A stretch of DNA of 54,944 nt from Bacteroidota bacterium (lineage in GTDB: Bacteria; Bacteroidota; Rhodothermia; Rhodothermales; Rubricoccaceae): contig JBCBNX010000022.1 of NCBI GenBank assembly GCA_039821555.1, positions 1 through 54,944 on the forward strand, in the 5' to 3' direction. Positions 16,363 to 26,370 of this stretch are shown piece after piece (position 1 is the first letter of the stretch; every line of letters begins with the position of its first letter). The translations under genes were made by a program, and so were the position numbers. Below the pieces are notes generated by a model. That model made no database searches, was not told the DNA's origin, and saw only the letters and a program-made list of their open reading frames with translations.

Positions 16363-17547
16363 TCACATGAGCCGCACGAGGTAGGCCGCGCCGACAATCT
16401 CGCTCGCCGCCTCGCCGACGAGGGCTTCCGCCCCGACGAGCGCCACGGCGGCCCCGAAGGCATAGCGCCCGAGGTCGAAGACCTGGCGCTGCGCCCAGTC
16501 GCCGGTCGTCGGGTTGAGGGCGAAGCTGTAGACGACGCGGTCCACGTTGGTGTTTTGGCCGAGCTGTTCGTCGTAGCCCACCACGAGTGCACGGCCGCCG
16601 CTGAGCGCCACGTCGGTCCCGAAGCCGCCCCGGTCATAGCCGCGTTGCGGTTGGAGCGTGGCCGCCCGGTACCATGTCCCGTCGGCGGCGGCGAGGTAGA
16701 GACTGGCTCGCCCGTCCTCGCGGTCGGCGGCAGGCTCACCGACGAGCAGCCTGCGCCCGTCGAGCGCGACGGGGAGGCGCGGCCCGCGCAGGCCGTCGAA
16801 GCGGTGGCGTTGCACCCACGGCTCGTCTGCATCGGCGGGAGCCTGCTCGAAGACATAGAGCGCGCCGCCCTTGCGGCGGTCGTCGGAGGGCGCAGACACG
16901 GCAAACGTCGTCCCGTCGAAGGCGCAGGCGGCACCGAAGCGGCGGCGGTCGGCCGGCACGGCGATGCGCTGGTCGAGCTTCCAGCCGCGCCCCACGAGGC
17001 GGTAGAGGTAGGCCGACCCCTCGGCGCCCTGCGTCGGGTCGGCCTCGGCTGTCACAAGCGCCCAGACCTCGCCCTCGGCGTCGGTGCCGAGCGCCACGCA
17101 CGCTGCATACGCGCCCTCGTCGGGCTCGATCAGCCCCGAGAGCCGCGCGGTCTGCTCCCAGGTCCCGTCGTCCTGCCGCTCGAAGACGTAGGCCGTGTTG
17201 GGCCGGAGCGGGTTGAAGAACTGCGCCGCCGCCGACACCAGCACCCGGTCCCCGTCGAGCGCCACCGAGCGCCCGAAGAACTGCTCGGCTTGGCAGTCCT
17301 TGGGCACGAGCCGCGCCACGAGCACAAACGTGTCGTCCGCGGCCCGCTCGTAGACGTAGGCCGCTCCCGCGTTCACGTCGCACGAGGTCTCGCCGCTCGC
17401 GCCGACCACGACGCGGTCGCCGTCGAAGGCCACGGCCGCGCCGTACTGCGTGGCGCGTACCGAGTCCGGACGAGGCAGGCGCTCGATTTGGGCGTAGGTG
17501 GCGGGCCCCAGGAGGCACGCGAGGAGGACGAGGAGAGAGAGGCGCAT
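16363..17547 (-). CDS. Secreted FG-GAP-type beta-propeller protein
   Basis: The protein has 394 residues. The start is the ATG at 17547, which opens a signal peptide (MRLSLLVLLACLLGPATYAQ). The mature part is a run of propeller blades with a recurring GAAVAFDGDRVVVGAS / AYVYER pattern (blade strands VALDGDRVLVSA, CAFDGTTFAVSAPS, VALDGRRLLVGEP, VALSGGRALVVGY). Unlike the protein at 13348 it lacks the calcium DxDxDG loops and has no T9SS sorting tail, ending plainly at VGAAYLVRLM. It is probably periplasmic or outer-membrane attached through partners. No enzymatic motif was seen; role unknown. Confidence 0.65.
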   Translation of the reverse strand: MRLSLLVLLACLLGPATYAQIERLPRPDSVRATQYGAAVAFDGDRVVVGASGETSCDVNAGAAYVYERAADDTFVLVARLVPKDCQAEQFFGRSVALDGDRVLVSAAAQFFNPLRPNTAYVFERQDDGTWEQTARLSGLIEPDEGAYAACVALGTDAEGEVWALVTAEADPTQGAEGSAYLYRLVGRGWKLDQRIAVPADRRRFGAACAFDGTTFAVSAPSDDRRKGGALYVFEQAPADADEPWVQRHRFDGLRGPRLPVALDGRRLLVGEPAADREDGRASLYLAAADGTWYRAATLQPQRGYDRGGFGTDVALSGGRALVVGYDEQLGQNTNVDRVVYSFALNPTTGDWAQRQVFDLGRYAFGAAVALVGAEALVGEAASEIVGAAYLVRLM

Positions 17548-17684
17548 GGGAGTGGATCGGCTTGGCTGCTCACACAACGCCGCGCACGGTGCGCTTCGCG
17601 TCACGACCCGAGGCGAAGCGAGGCGGGCCGTCCCAGGGCGTCCCGGAACGGCCCGCAGGCACCGATGAACGGTACGGTCGGGTG

Positions 17685-18299
17685 CTACTGTTGCGCGAGG
17701 TAGTTGCGGTAGCGTCGGTCGGCCTCGTCCCAGTTGATGAGGTTGAAGAAGTGGTCCACGTAGTCGCCGCGGCGGTTCTGATAGTGGAGGTAGTAGGCGT
17801 GCTCCCAGACGTCGAGGCCGAGGATCGGGAAGTCGCCGTGCATGACCGGGTTGTCCTGATTGGGCAGCCCGTGAATGTGGAGGCCGTTGGCGCCGACGGC
17901 GAGCCAGCCCCAGCCAGAGCCGAACTGGCCGGTGGCGGCCTTCTTGAACGCCTCCTTGAAGGCGTCGTAGGAGCCGAAGGTCTCGGTGATGGCCGCGCCG
18001 AGGTCGCCTGTCGGTTCGCCGCCGCCGTTGGGCGAGAGGATGGTCCAGAAGATGGCGTGGTTGTAGAAGCCGCCGCCGTTGTTGCGGACCGCTGTCTGCT
18101 TGTCGGCGGGCAGCGCGTCGAGGTTCGAGAGGAGGTCCTCGATGGACTTGCCGGCCCAGTCGGTGCCGTCGAGGGCCGCGTTGAGCTTATTGGTGTAGCC
18201 CTGGTGGTGTTTGGTGTGGTGGATCTCCATGGTGCGCGCGTCGAAGTGCGGCTCCAGGGCGTCGTAGGCGTAGGGAAGAGGGGGCAGTTCGAAGGCCAT
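17685..18299 (-). CDS. sodA: Superoxide dismutase, Mn-type
   Basis: The protein has 204 residues, the normal length for the Fe/Mn family. The ATG at 18299 (MAFELPPLPYAYDALEPHFD) is the family start. All four metal ligands are present: H27 in EIHHTKHHQGY, H81 in NHAIFW, and D163 and H167 in GLDVWEHAYYLHY. The second-sphere residue pattern (Gly at 77, Gln in NQDNPVM at about 148) is that of manganese rather than iron enzymes; a cambialistic enzyme cannot be excluded. It converts superoxide to oxygen and hydrogen peroxide in the cytoplasm; no signal peptide is seen. It is a single-gene unit, divergent from the T9SS protein gene at 18620. Confidence 0.95.
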   Translation of the reverse strand: MAFELPPLPYAYDALEPHFDARTMEIHHTKHHQGYTNKLNAALDGTDWAGKSIEDLLSNLDALPADKQTAVRNNGGGFYNHAIFWTILSPNGGGEPTGDLGAAITETFGSYDAFKEAFKKAATGQFGSGWGWLAVGANGLHIHGLPNQDNPVMHGDFPILGLDVWEHAYYLHYQNRRGDYVDHFFNLINWDEADRRYRNYLAQQ

Positions 18300-18619
18300 G
18301 CCAGGTCGGGGATTCAGTCTTGAGAGATGAGTGGACGGCTCGTACGAAGACCGAAGCCTCGCGTTTCCCACGGTCATGCGTCCTCCGCGCATGGGGCGCA
18401 CGACGCGCCCTGCGATGGTGTGGCGTGGTTTGCGCCACCTTCGACAAGGTACCCGACGTGCCTCCTCGTCGTACGTCCCTTTCACCTCAAGCCACGACTG
18501 GCGCATAGGGAAGGCTAGAGAGATTAGACCTCCCCGGCCTTCCCTGTTGACAATGTCACCTGGGCTGTGTTAACTCATCGTTCTCACTCTACCACCGCTC
18601 TCACTCCACCTCTATCGTG
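18300..18619. promoter_or_regulatory. Divergent intergenic region between sodA and T9SS cargo gene
   Basis: 320 bp that must carry the promoters for leftward sodA and the rightward secreted-protein gene. I see no ORF with a sensible start, no RNA gene and no clear palindromic operator. Confidence 0.35.
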
Positions 18620-19945
18620 ATGAGACTTCTCGCTACCATTCTACTCACCTTCGCATGCGGCCTCGCCCCGGCGCTTGCCCAGCATGCCAAAACAGTACCG
18701 AGCGCGGTCTCCGCGATAGCTTTAGACGACGGTATCGACTCGCCGACGGACGCCTTCCGAAGCGTTGCCGATGTCTCGACAGACTTTGAGGCTAGCGAAG
18801 GGTTCGCTCCAGGCTATTGCGCCCAAAACGGCTGGACAGCGTTTGCCGCGTCGACAACGCAGGGGACGGTAAACGCCGCTAATCCCTACAGCGGCAGCCA
18901 GCACCTCCGCATCGCAGACGATCCCACCCAGGCCGATGGCACCAGCACGGGCTGCTTTAGCCCTGACGAAGGCGCCCAGCCTGCTGGCACCTATGCGGTG
19001 CAGTTTAAGATTGCTATCTCAGCAACCCTTGGAGCTGACTATGACATCATTGCCCAGTCTCCAGCGCAGGCCGCGCTCACTGCTCGTATGAAGTTCAACT
19101 TCGAGGGCAACATCTTTGTCATTGACGATCCGGGGACCGGCCTAGCCTTCGTAGACACGGGCGTAGCGTGGAGCGTCGGCCCCTACGTGGAGGGCCGCAT
19201 TGTGGTCGACGGGGTCACAGGCATCCAGCAGTATTTCTACAACGATGTCCTGATCTACACGACGAACCCGCTCCCCACGCTTGCCACGAGCATTGACCAG
19301 GTCATTTTCCTCTCCGACAACTTCCATATCGGAGATGTGGGCGACCTTGACGATCTCTACTACGGGCTGCTCGCCAACATCCCCGTTGAGTTGACCAGCT
19401 TCAATGCCGTCATGGACGGTGAGTCTGTGGTGCTCGACTGGCAGACGGCCTCGGAGACCATCAACGCGGGCTTCGAAGTGCAAATGCGCGACGGGAATAG
19501 CGGGGAGTTCCAGACCCTAGACTTCGTTGAGGGCGCCGGCACGACGACAGAAGCCCAGACCTACAGCTTCCGCGTGGCCGACCTCAGGGCCGGGACCTAC
19601 ACGTTCCGACTCAAGCAGGTAGACTTCGACGGCGCGTTCGAGTACAGCCCAGAGGTCGAGGCGTCCGTGGCTGTCCTCCAGACGCATGACCTCTCGGAGG
19701 TCTACCCCAACCCGTTCGCACGCCGGGCCACGCTGGACCTCGCCGTGCGGGAGGCGCAGGACGTACGCGTGGAGGTCTTCAACCTGATGGGCCAGCGCGT
19801 TGCCACGCTCCTCGACGGCGCGATGGAGGCCAACGTCAGCACCGAGGTCGCACTCGATGCGTCTGACCTCCCAGGCGGCCTCTACCTCGTACGCGTGACA
19901 GGCGAGACCTTCCAGACCACGCGCAAGGTCACTGTGACCAACTAG
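18620..19945 (+). CDS. Secreted protein with T9SS type A sorting domain
   Basis: The protein has 441 residues. The second of two adjacent start codons (GTG 18617, ATG 18620) gives a clean signal peptide (MRLLATILLTFACGLAPALA). The mature N-terminal half (about residues 50-250) is a beta-sandwich-like region reminiscent of lectin/laminin-G or carbohydrate-binding folds (HLRIADDP, AVQFKIAIS, GPYVEGRIVVDG), but no family was assigned. It is followed by a FN3-like domain starting NIPVELTSFNAVMDGESVVLD, a segment common before T9SS tails, and the sorting domain (EVYPNPFARRATLDL, VEVFNLMGQRVATLL, GGLYLVRVTG). Exported by T9SS; function unknown. A strong terminator follows 24 bp after the stop. Confidence 0.8.
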   Translation: MRLLATILLTFACGLAPALAQHAKTVPSAVSAIALDDGIDSPTDAFRSVADVSTDFEASEGFAPGYCAQNGWTAFAASTTQGTVNAANPYSGSQHLRIADDPTQADGTSTGCFSPDEGAQPAGTYAVQFKIAISATLGADYDIIAQSPAQAALTARMKFNFEGNIFVIDDPGTGLAFVDTGVAWSVGPYVEGRIVVDGVTGIQQYFYNDVLIYTTNPLPTLATSIDQVIFLSDNFHIGDVGDLDDLYYGLLANIPVELTSFNAVMDGESVVLDWQTASETINAGFEVQMRDGNSGEFQTLDFVEGAGTTTEAQTYSFRVADLRAGTYTFRLKQVDFDGAFEYSPEVEASVAVLQTHDLSEVYPNPFARRATLDLAVREAQDVRVEVFNLMGQRVATLLDGAMEANVSTEVALDASDLPGGLYLVRVTGETFQTTRKVTVTN

Positions 19946-19968
19946 GTCGCACCTTCGTGCTTCCTCTC

Positions 19969-20006
19969 GCGGGGCGGGCCTACGATGGCTCGCCCCGCTC
20001 TTTTTT
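19969..20006 (+). terminator. Rho-independent terminator of the T9SS cargo gene
   Basis: GC-rich stem GCGGGGCGGGCC (19969-19980) pairs with GGCTCGCCCCGC (19987-19998) with 11 of 12 Watson-Crick pairs and one G-U, a 6-base loop, followed by TCTTTTTT. It lies 24 bp past the stop. Confidence 0.9.
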
Positions 20007-20195
20007 GTGCAGGACTCCGATCTGTAGGCCTGCTGAACGTGTGGTCGGGAGGCTTACGCCCTCCTGCAACAAACGGCTACCTCATGCCGGGGCGACGTGC
20101 GTGCCTACCCTTTCCGGCCTGGGACCTCGCTTCACTCCCTGCCCGTTGAAGTACGTTGAGCATTCCCTCTTGAACTATTCCCCGTTGCCTCCTTC

Positions 20196-21158
20196 ATGCC
20201 CCAAGCGACTCCCGACTCTACCTCCACCTCTGATGTCCTGACGACTGTCGAGCCCCTCAGCGTCAGCGACCTTGTCGGCACGCTCGTCGACAAGCTCGCA
20301 GGCTGGGTCGAAGGCTTCGTGCTGCTGCTGCCCAACCTGGTCGCCGCGCTCCTCATCGTGCTTGCGTTTGTGCTCCTCGCACGCAGCGCGCGGTCGCTCG
20401 TGACCACGCTGATGAATAAGATCAGCGGCCGGGCCAGCGGCGCGTCCACGAGTGTCGTCTCGCTACTGGGCACACTCGCCTATAGCGCCGTCCTCGCCGC
20501 GGGGATCTTCATCGCGCTCGGCTTGATCGGGCTGGACCGTGCCGTGACCACGCTCCTCGCCGGTGCTGGTGTTCTCGGCCTTGCCCTCGGCTTCGCGTTC
20601 CAGGACATCGCTGCCAACTTCATCGCCGGCGTCCTCATCGCCGTGCGCTCGCCGTTCGACATCGGCGACCTCGTGGAGACGAACGGCCACATGGGCACCA
20701 TCTCAGACATCAACCTCCGCGCGACACACGTCCGCACGTTCCAGGGCCAAGAGGTCATCATCCCCAACAGCCAGGTCTACCAGAACCCGCTCGTCAACTA
20801 CACCGAGATCGGATCGCGGCGCATCGACCTCGGCTGCGGCGTCGGCTACGGCGACGACCTTCAGCACGCCGAGGACGTAGCAACGGCCGCCCTCTCGGAC
20901 GTCTCCAGCCGTGACACCGCGCGCGACGTGACGCTCTTCTGGACCGAGTTCGGCGACTCGTCCGTCAACTTCGTGGCGAGCTACTGGGTCACCTTCCAGG
21001 GCCAGGCCGACTTCCTCGCCGCGCAGAGCGAGGGCATCAAGCGGCTCAAGACGGCCTTCGACGCCAGCGGCGTGACGATCCCGTTCCCGATCCGCACGCT
21101 CGACTTCGGCCCCAACGGCGGCGTCGAACTTCGCGAGATGCTCGACGACAAGGTGTGA
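20196..21158 (+). CDS. MscS-family mechanosensitive ion channel
   Basis: The protein has 320 residues and an ATG start at 20196. Three membrane helices precede the channel domain: WVEGFVLLLPNLVAALLIVL, then a helix near VVSLLGTLAYSAVLAAG, and the pore helix with its Gly/Ala-packed pattern (ALAFQDIA follows LAGAGVLGLALGF). The conserved beta-domain motif is intact: ADIAANFIAG-type turn, then PFDIGDLVETNGHMGTISDINL and the IIPNSQVYQNPLVNYT segment. The C-terminal alpha/beta domain ends at LREMLDDKV. It releases solutes on hypo-osmotic shock, in the inner membrane. A single gene with its own terminator; the neighbours are not functionally linked in an obvious way. Confidence 0.9.
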   Translation: MPQATPDSTSTSDVLTTVEPLSVSDLVGTLVDKLAGWVEGFVLLLPNLVAALLIVLAFVLLARSARSLVTTLMNKISGRASGASTSVVSLLGTLAYSAVLAAGIFIALGLIGLDRAVTTLLAGAGVLGLALGFAFQDIAANFIAGVLIAVRSPFDIGDLVETNGHMGTISDINLRATHVRTFQGQEVIIPNSQVYQNPLVNYTEIGSRRIDLGCGVGYGDDLQHAEDVATAALSDVSSRDTARDVTLFWTEFGDSSVNFVASYWVTFQGQADFLAAQSEGIKRLKTAFDASGVTIPFPIRTLDFGPNGGVELREMLDDKV

Positions 21159-21463
21159 CGGGTGCGAACGTATGCACGTGTGAAGATGTCGACATAGTCT
21201 CCTAACGCCACATCGACGCGCTTGCCTGCGTTCACACCCCCGTACGTTCACACCGTGCTACCTGAAAGCGGCTGCACCAAAGCCGCCGGTCTAATCCACG
21301 AATCGCGCCCGTTTCCCCCGGTGGGAGGCGGGCGCGATTTATCGATTTGAGACGGCTCCGATATCAGTGGGGATCGCCAGAGCGGCGTCGCTGCCGCTCC
21401 CTCACTGCCCCGCCGGGCAGCCCCGTGCGCTTGCGCGGCAGCCCCGGTATCGCCCCACACCCG
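21159..21463. promoter_or_regulatory. Intergenic region between MscS gene and sigma-54 response regulator
   Basis: 305 bp. It contains the hairpin terminator at 21301-21340 and, after it, the leader of the regulator gene. No extra ORF was recognised. Confidence 0.4.
21301..21340 (+). terminator. Rho-independent terminator-like hairpin
   Basis: AATCGCGCCCG (21301-21311) pairs perfectly over 11 bp with CGGGCGCGATT (21329-21339); the 17-base interior contains a further short GC helix. A weak TTTAT tail follows. It probably ends the MscS transcript, 143 bp past its stop; the distance lowers confidence. Confidence 0.6.
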
Positions 21464-23026
<1,563 letters not shown>

Positions 23027-23050
23027 GTCGAGGGTCGTGTGTCCCGAGTC

Positions 23051-23106
23051 GAGGGTCTGGGGAGCGCGGTCGCACGGCCTGCGCTGCCCAGACCCTCCCT
23101 TTTTTC
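23051..23106 (+). terminator. Rho-independent terminator of the sigma-54 regulator
   Basis: GAGGGTCTGGG (23051-23061) and CCCAGACCCTC (23087-23097) form a perfect 11-bp stem, with an inner AGCGC/GCGCT helix in the loop, followed by CCTTTTTTC. Confidence 0.92.
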
Positions 23107-23165
23107 GTTTCTCCGTAGGTTCCGATGGGTTTTCCGACCTACGACCCTCAACCCACGACCTCCCC

Positions 23166-23981
23166 ATGCGCCTCACCGATTACGAGAAAGCCGCTCAGCG
23201 CGAGATCGACGCCTGGCAGCGCGATGAATCGCCGCTCCAAAAGGCGATCAACGTGACCCTCAGCCCCGTCGACTGGCTCTTCAAGAAGGCCATCCCCGAT
23301 GAGGTCGTCGATCAAATCTCGAACGCGCTCAACGAGGCGCTCGGTGCGCTCAACAACGCGTCTGAGTACACCTTCGAGGCGCAGGACATCCTCGACGCCG
23401 CCGAGCAGTTCGACCTGGAGGTGGACACCGTCGAGGCGCTCCGCGAGCAGCCGCTCGACCGGCTCGACGAGCTCGCGCGGTCGTTTTTCTCACAGAACAC
23501 CATCCTGGCCGCGCTCTCGGGCGGCGGCACCGGCCTCGGCGGTCCGCTCCTCATCGCCGCCGACGTGCCGATCCTGTTCACGATCAACTTCCGGCTGATC
23601 CAGCAGATCGGCGCAAGCTATGGCTTCGAGTTGAAGGACGAGGCGTTCAAGCCGCTGCTGCTGGCCATCTTCAACGTCGCCGCGGCCGGCACCAAGGACG
23701 CGAAGTCGACAGCGATGCGCGAGCTGTCCGTCGCCGCGGCGGCGTTTGCGCACGGCGGGGGCTACCGCGGCCGCCGCGCCTCCTCGACGTTCCGCGACCA
23801 GATCGGCCACCTCCCGCGCGAGATCGCAAAGAACCTCGCTGGGCGCAAGCTGGGACAGCTCATCCCCATCGCTGGGGCGGCCGTCGGCGCAGGCGTGAAC
23901 TACTGGTTCACCGAGCAGACGGCGAAGACGGCCTACATGCTCTTCCGCTCGCTCTACCTCGAGCGGAAGGACCGGATGTAG
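23166..23981 (+). CDS. EcsC family protein
   Basis: The protein has 271 residues. The ATG at 23166 (MRLTDYEKAAQREIDAWQRD) is chosen; the frame is open upstream through the terminator but that is not credible. It has the EcsC pattern: an amphipathic N-terminal helix (WQRDESPLQKAINVTLSPVD), a Gly-rich membrane-inserting segment (LSGGGTGLGGPLLIAADVPI) followed by FTINFRLIQQIGASYGF, and a C-terminal Gly/Ala hydrophobic hairpin (LIPIAGAAVGAGVNYW). The family is linked by name to a Bacillus protein-secretion/processing gene, but its biochemical activity is unsettled. No partner gene of that system is nearby. Confidence 0.85.
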   Translation: MRLTDYEKAAQREIDAWQRDESPLQKAINVTLSPVDWLFKKAIPDEVVDQISNALNEALGALNNASEYTFEAQDILDAAEQFDLEVDTVEALREQPLDRLDELARSFFSQNTILAALSGGGTGLGGPLLIAADVPILFTINFRLIQQIGASYGFELKDEAFKPLLLAIFNVAAAGTKDAKSTAMRELSVAAAAFAHGGGYRGRRASSTFRDQIGHLPREIAKNLAGRKLGQLIPIAGAAVGAGVNYWFTEQTAKTAYMLFRSLYLERKDRM

Positions 23982-23982
23982 G

Positions 23983-24014
23983 GGAAGGCAGAATGCAAAA
24001 GGAGGAAGGCAGAA
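23983..24014. repeat. Short direct repeat GGAAGGCAGAA
   Basis: An 11-bp unit at 23983-23993 and 24004-24014, separated by ten bases (TGCAAAAGGA), just after the EcsC stop. It resembles the degenerate aaggcagaatg-type intergenic repeats common in some Bacteroidota. It is less GC-rich than the flanks. Confidence 0.5.
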
Positions 24015-24047
24015 GTGTAGGAATCAACGCGGGACAACGCAGCATCT

Positions 24048-24836
24048 ATGGACCTAGAAGAGTTCTCCCAACGACTCGGCTGGCGTGTGAGCAGCGAACT
24101 CCACCAATTCGGGGATAAGTCGTTTCACATTGGCCTAGACGACTTCTTCCCACCCAGCATCGTCAGAGAGGAGGGCCAAACCTATGCCGAAGGACGTGCC
24201 ATCGAGTTTGATGGCACTGAGTACACCTATCGCGTCCTGCTTGGCGATTCGACCGTTTGTGTCGAGGAGATTGATTGGGCCGCCCTCCTCCCTACTCAGG
24301 AGGATACGGAGTGGCTCCGCGTAAACCTCAAAGAAGGCTGGTTCGAGATCGTACCGCCGGCTGGCGATCCGCGTCGCTCGCCCGGTCATCTCTTGCTGTT
24401 TGTGCACGAACGCGAGGATGGCACTCCGCAACAAGAGCCCGTTCATGTTGAGCGGCTGGAAGGTGGCCTGGTCCGGCTTCTTTACTCTCCTGGCTGGGTG
24501 GATAGTGTGGCGGCAGGCGACATTCTCCGCCTCCTCGATGACGATGGTCGTTTTGAGGTGGTCGAGCGCAGCGGAAACGTAGCGGTGGTCGTCTTCAGCG
24601 AGTATGCGATTGCGCCGCACCTAGACGCCATCGCGCAGGACGTTACCCGTCTGGGCGGACGTATCGACGGGGGGCTTGAGCGTAGCCTGGTCGCCACGAT
24701 TCCAATCTCCGCGACCCTTGAGACTATCGAACGGGTCTTTGACAGATGGGTCGCAGAACAGCCTGACTTGGTCTGGTGGTACAACAACATCTACGACCCG
24801 GAGGACCCAGATCGCACGCTCGACTGGTGGCTGTGA
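24048..24836 (+). CDS. DUF4265-like protein of unknown function
   Basis: The protein has 262 residues, no signal peptide and no membrane span. The N-terminal 110 residues are unrecognised (WRVSSELHQFGDKSFHIGLD). From about residue 130 the pattern matches DUF4265-type domains: PVHVERLEGGLVRLLYSP, GWVDSVAAGDILRLL, FEVVERSGNVAVVVF, then an alpha/beta half with IAQDVTRLGGRIDGG and a conserved-looking C-terminal end (WYNNIYDPEDPD, DWW). The family is often found near toxin-immunity or polymorphic-toxin loci, but nothing like that is visible here. Codon use is less GC-biased than in its neighbours, which could mean a recent arrival. Confidence 0.55.
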   Translation: MDLEEFSQRLGWRVSSELHQFGDKSFHIGLDDFFPPSIVREEGQTYAEGRAIEFDGTEYTYRVLLGDSTVCVEEIDWAALLPTQEDTEWLRVNLKEGWFEIVPPAGDPRRSPGHLLLFVHEREDGTPQQEPVHVERLEGGLVRLLYSPGWVDSVAAGDILRLLDDDGRFEVVERSGNVAVVVFSEYAIAPHLDAIAQDVTRLGGRIDGGLERSLVATIPISATLETIERVFDRWVAEQPDLVWWYNNIYDPEDPDRTLDWWL

Positions 24837-25527
24837 GTCGGCATTGAAGCTGGGAAGGCTCAAAAACGCCGCTTATGCACGTGCTGGGGTAGGCGTTGGG
24901 GCCGTTCAGGCATCCTCGGCGTGTGCTCGCTGGGCACTGATCGACGCGAGCCGGATGGTGAAGTCTGAGGGCAGCATCCCGTATGTCTCGCGGAACTGCT
25001 TGGCGAAGTAGTCGGCGTCCCGGTAGCTCACCGCATGGGCGACCTCGGCGACGGTCCCGGCCTGCTGCGTCAGGAGTTGCGCGGCCCGCGTGAGCCGGAG
25101 TTGGCGCAGAAACACGCCAGGCGCGGTGTCAAGCACTACGGCAACCTCGTCACCTCCATGCGGATGAACGGGCTCGTGCCCTGTCCTGGCAGTCAGCCGT
25201 TGCCTCCTTGCTCTTCGTCCTGGCGCGGGTGCTGTCGGTTGCGGCGGCGCCTGCTCTGTTGAAGCCTCGTCTGCATGTTGGTTCGCGTGCCGTCTTCTGG
25301 AGCCCCGATGTGACACAGGCACAAGAGATGGAGACATCCAGACAACAGCGATATTGGTCGTCTGCCGGATACTAGGTAACGCTAAACCGGCCACGACTCT
25401 GCCGCCTGATTGAACCCACTTGCCCCGAAGCAGCCGAGCGCGCCATCGATGCCGAGACCCGGGACACACCATAATCTTCCGCCGCGTCCTCAACTACGTG
25501 CAGACTGCTTGAAGCCGAGCTAGACCG
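24837..25527. other. Decayed region holding an AraC-domain fragment
   Basis: About 690 bp between the DUF4265-like gene and the first DUF6090-like gene. It contains the truncated AraC-like fragment described next (24906 to about 25136); the remainder (25137-25527) shows no coding signal I trust and probably includes the promoter for the rightward gene pair. Confidence 0.5.
24906..25136 (-). pseudogene. Truncated AraC-type DNA-binding domain, remnant of a hybrid kinase
   Basis: The frame reads DTAPGVFLRQLRLTRAAQLL and continues through AEVAHAVSYRDADYFAKQFR to a stop at 24906. It matches the C-terminal AraC helix-turn-helix of the 945-residue kinase at 27728, sharing a 46-bp identical stretch (25045-25090 against 27861-27906). 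The match ends near 25133; everything upstream in frame is unrelated low-complexity sequence, so the sensor, kinase, receiver and first AraC helix are lost. The fragment keeps one helix-turn-helix but has no credible start. Best read as the 3' remnant of a second kinase gene duplicated from, or sister to, the intact one. Confidence 0.8.
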
Positions 25528-26370
25528 ATGAACGACACGCCCACGCCGTCCGCACCGGACGCTCTGCCGTCTGAACCGTCGAACGCCCCCGTCATCACCG
25601 CGCCGCGCTGGGACTGGCGGCCGAAGCTGCGGTGGTTTGCCGCTGAGTACCTCATCGTGGTGCTCGGCGTGCTCACCGCCGTCGGCCTCAACGCGTGGTG
25701 GCAGGGCCGCACCGACCGCGCCCAGGAGCAGGTCTACCTCCGCCAACTCGACGCCGACCTCGATGAGAGCCTCCGTGTGTTCGCCCGCGCGGATTCGATC
25801 CAGGAGGCCGTTTCGACTCCAGCACTGCTCACGGTGCTCGGGTCCTGGGGCTCGGGGACGCCGCTCCCCGCCGACTCCATCGTCCACCACTCGCGGCGGA
25901 TGTTTACGTGGCGAGCGGTCCAGCCCACGACAGGCACGGCGGAGGCTCTCGTAGCCACGGGAGACCTGACGCTCATTCGCAACGACTCGCTGCGCAATGC
26001 GATCACGGCCTATCTCGGCGCTACAGAGACGCTTGTTGGGTTCCAGGCCCGCGTTGCGGAGCAGTACAACGACGCCATTGCTAGGTACATCCCTGCAGTA
26101 GGCGCCAACAGGGTCGCCGCGGTGGACCTCGGAATGGACCTCGGAATGGACCTGCTTCAACGGTCCATCAGCGAGTCGAAACTGCTCACCGACGACGGGT
26201 GGGCTCCGCCGTTTCCTCTCGACAGCTTCTCGTTCTACGCCAGCCAGGAGGCGTACGACGCGCTCTCGGAGATCGCCCTCTATCGCCAGACCAGCTTCAA
26301 CATCATGGCGGCCATGTCCCAGGAAACCCAAGACCTGCACGAGCGCGTCGAAGCCGAACTGAACCGATGA
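25528..26370 (+). CDS. Single-span membrane protein, DUF6090-like (paralog 1)
   Basis: The protein has 280 residues. It has a Pro/Ala-rich cytoplasmic start (about 35 residues), then an RWFAAEYLIVVLGVLTAVGL-type membrane segment (residues about 38-58) shared almost word for word with the next gene, and a helical extracytoplasmic region rich in acidic residues (DADLDESLRVF, QEAVSTPALL). The size, the single N-terminal span and the LNAWW closure match the DUF6090 family of Bacteroidota, whose role is unknown. It overlaps the start of the next gene by an ATGA junction, so the two are translationally coupled. A 12-bp internal duplication gives the peptide DLGMDLGMDLL around 26127-26160. Confidence 0.7.
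   Translation: MNDTPTPSAPDALPSEPSNAPVITAPRWDWRPKLRWFAAEYLIVVLGVLTAVGLNAWWQGRTDRAQEQVYLRQLDADLDESLRVFARADSIQEAVSTPALLTVLGSWGSGTPLPADSIVHHSRRMFTWRAVQPTTGTAEALVATGDLTLIRNDSLRNAITAYLGATETLVGFQARVAEQYNDAIARYIPAVGANRVAAVDLGMDLGMDLLQRSISESKLLTDDGWAPPFPLDSFSFYASQEAYDALSEIALYRQTSFNIMAAMSQETQDLHERVEAELNR

Noticed and set aside
16555..17703. A 382-codon plus-strand ORF opposite the propeller protein
   Set aside because: Antisense of the secreted propeller protein, which has a signal peptide and regular blades.
18547..18575. TTGACA with a 17-base spacer and TTAACT before the T9SS cargo gene
   Set aside because: The second box matches a sigma-70 consensus poorly, and Bacteroidota promoters differ, so it is not supported as a promoter.
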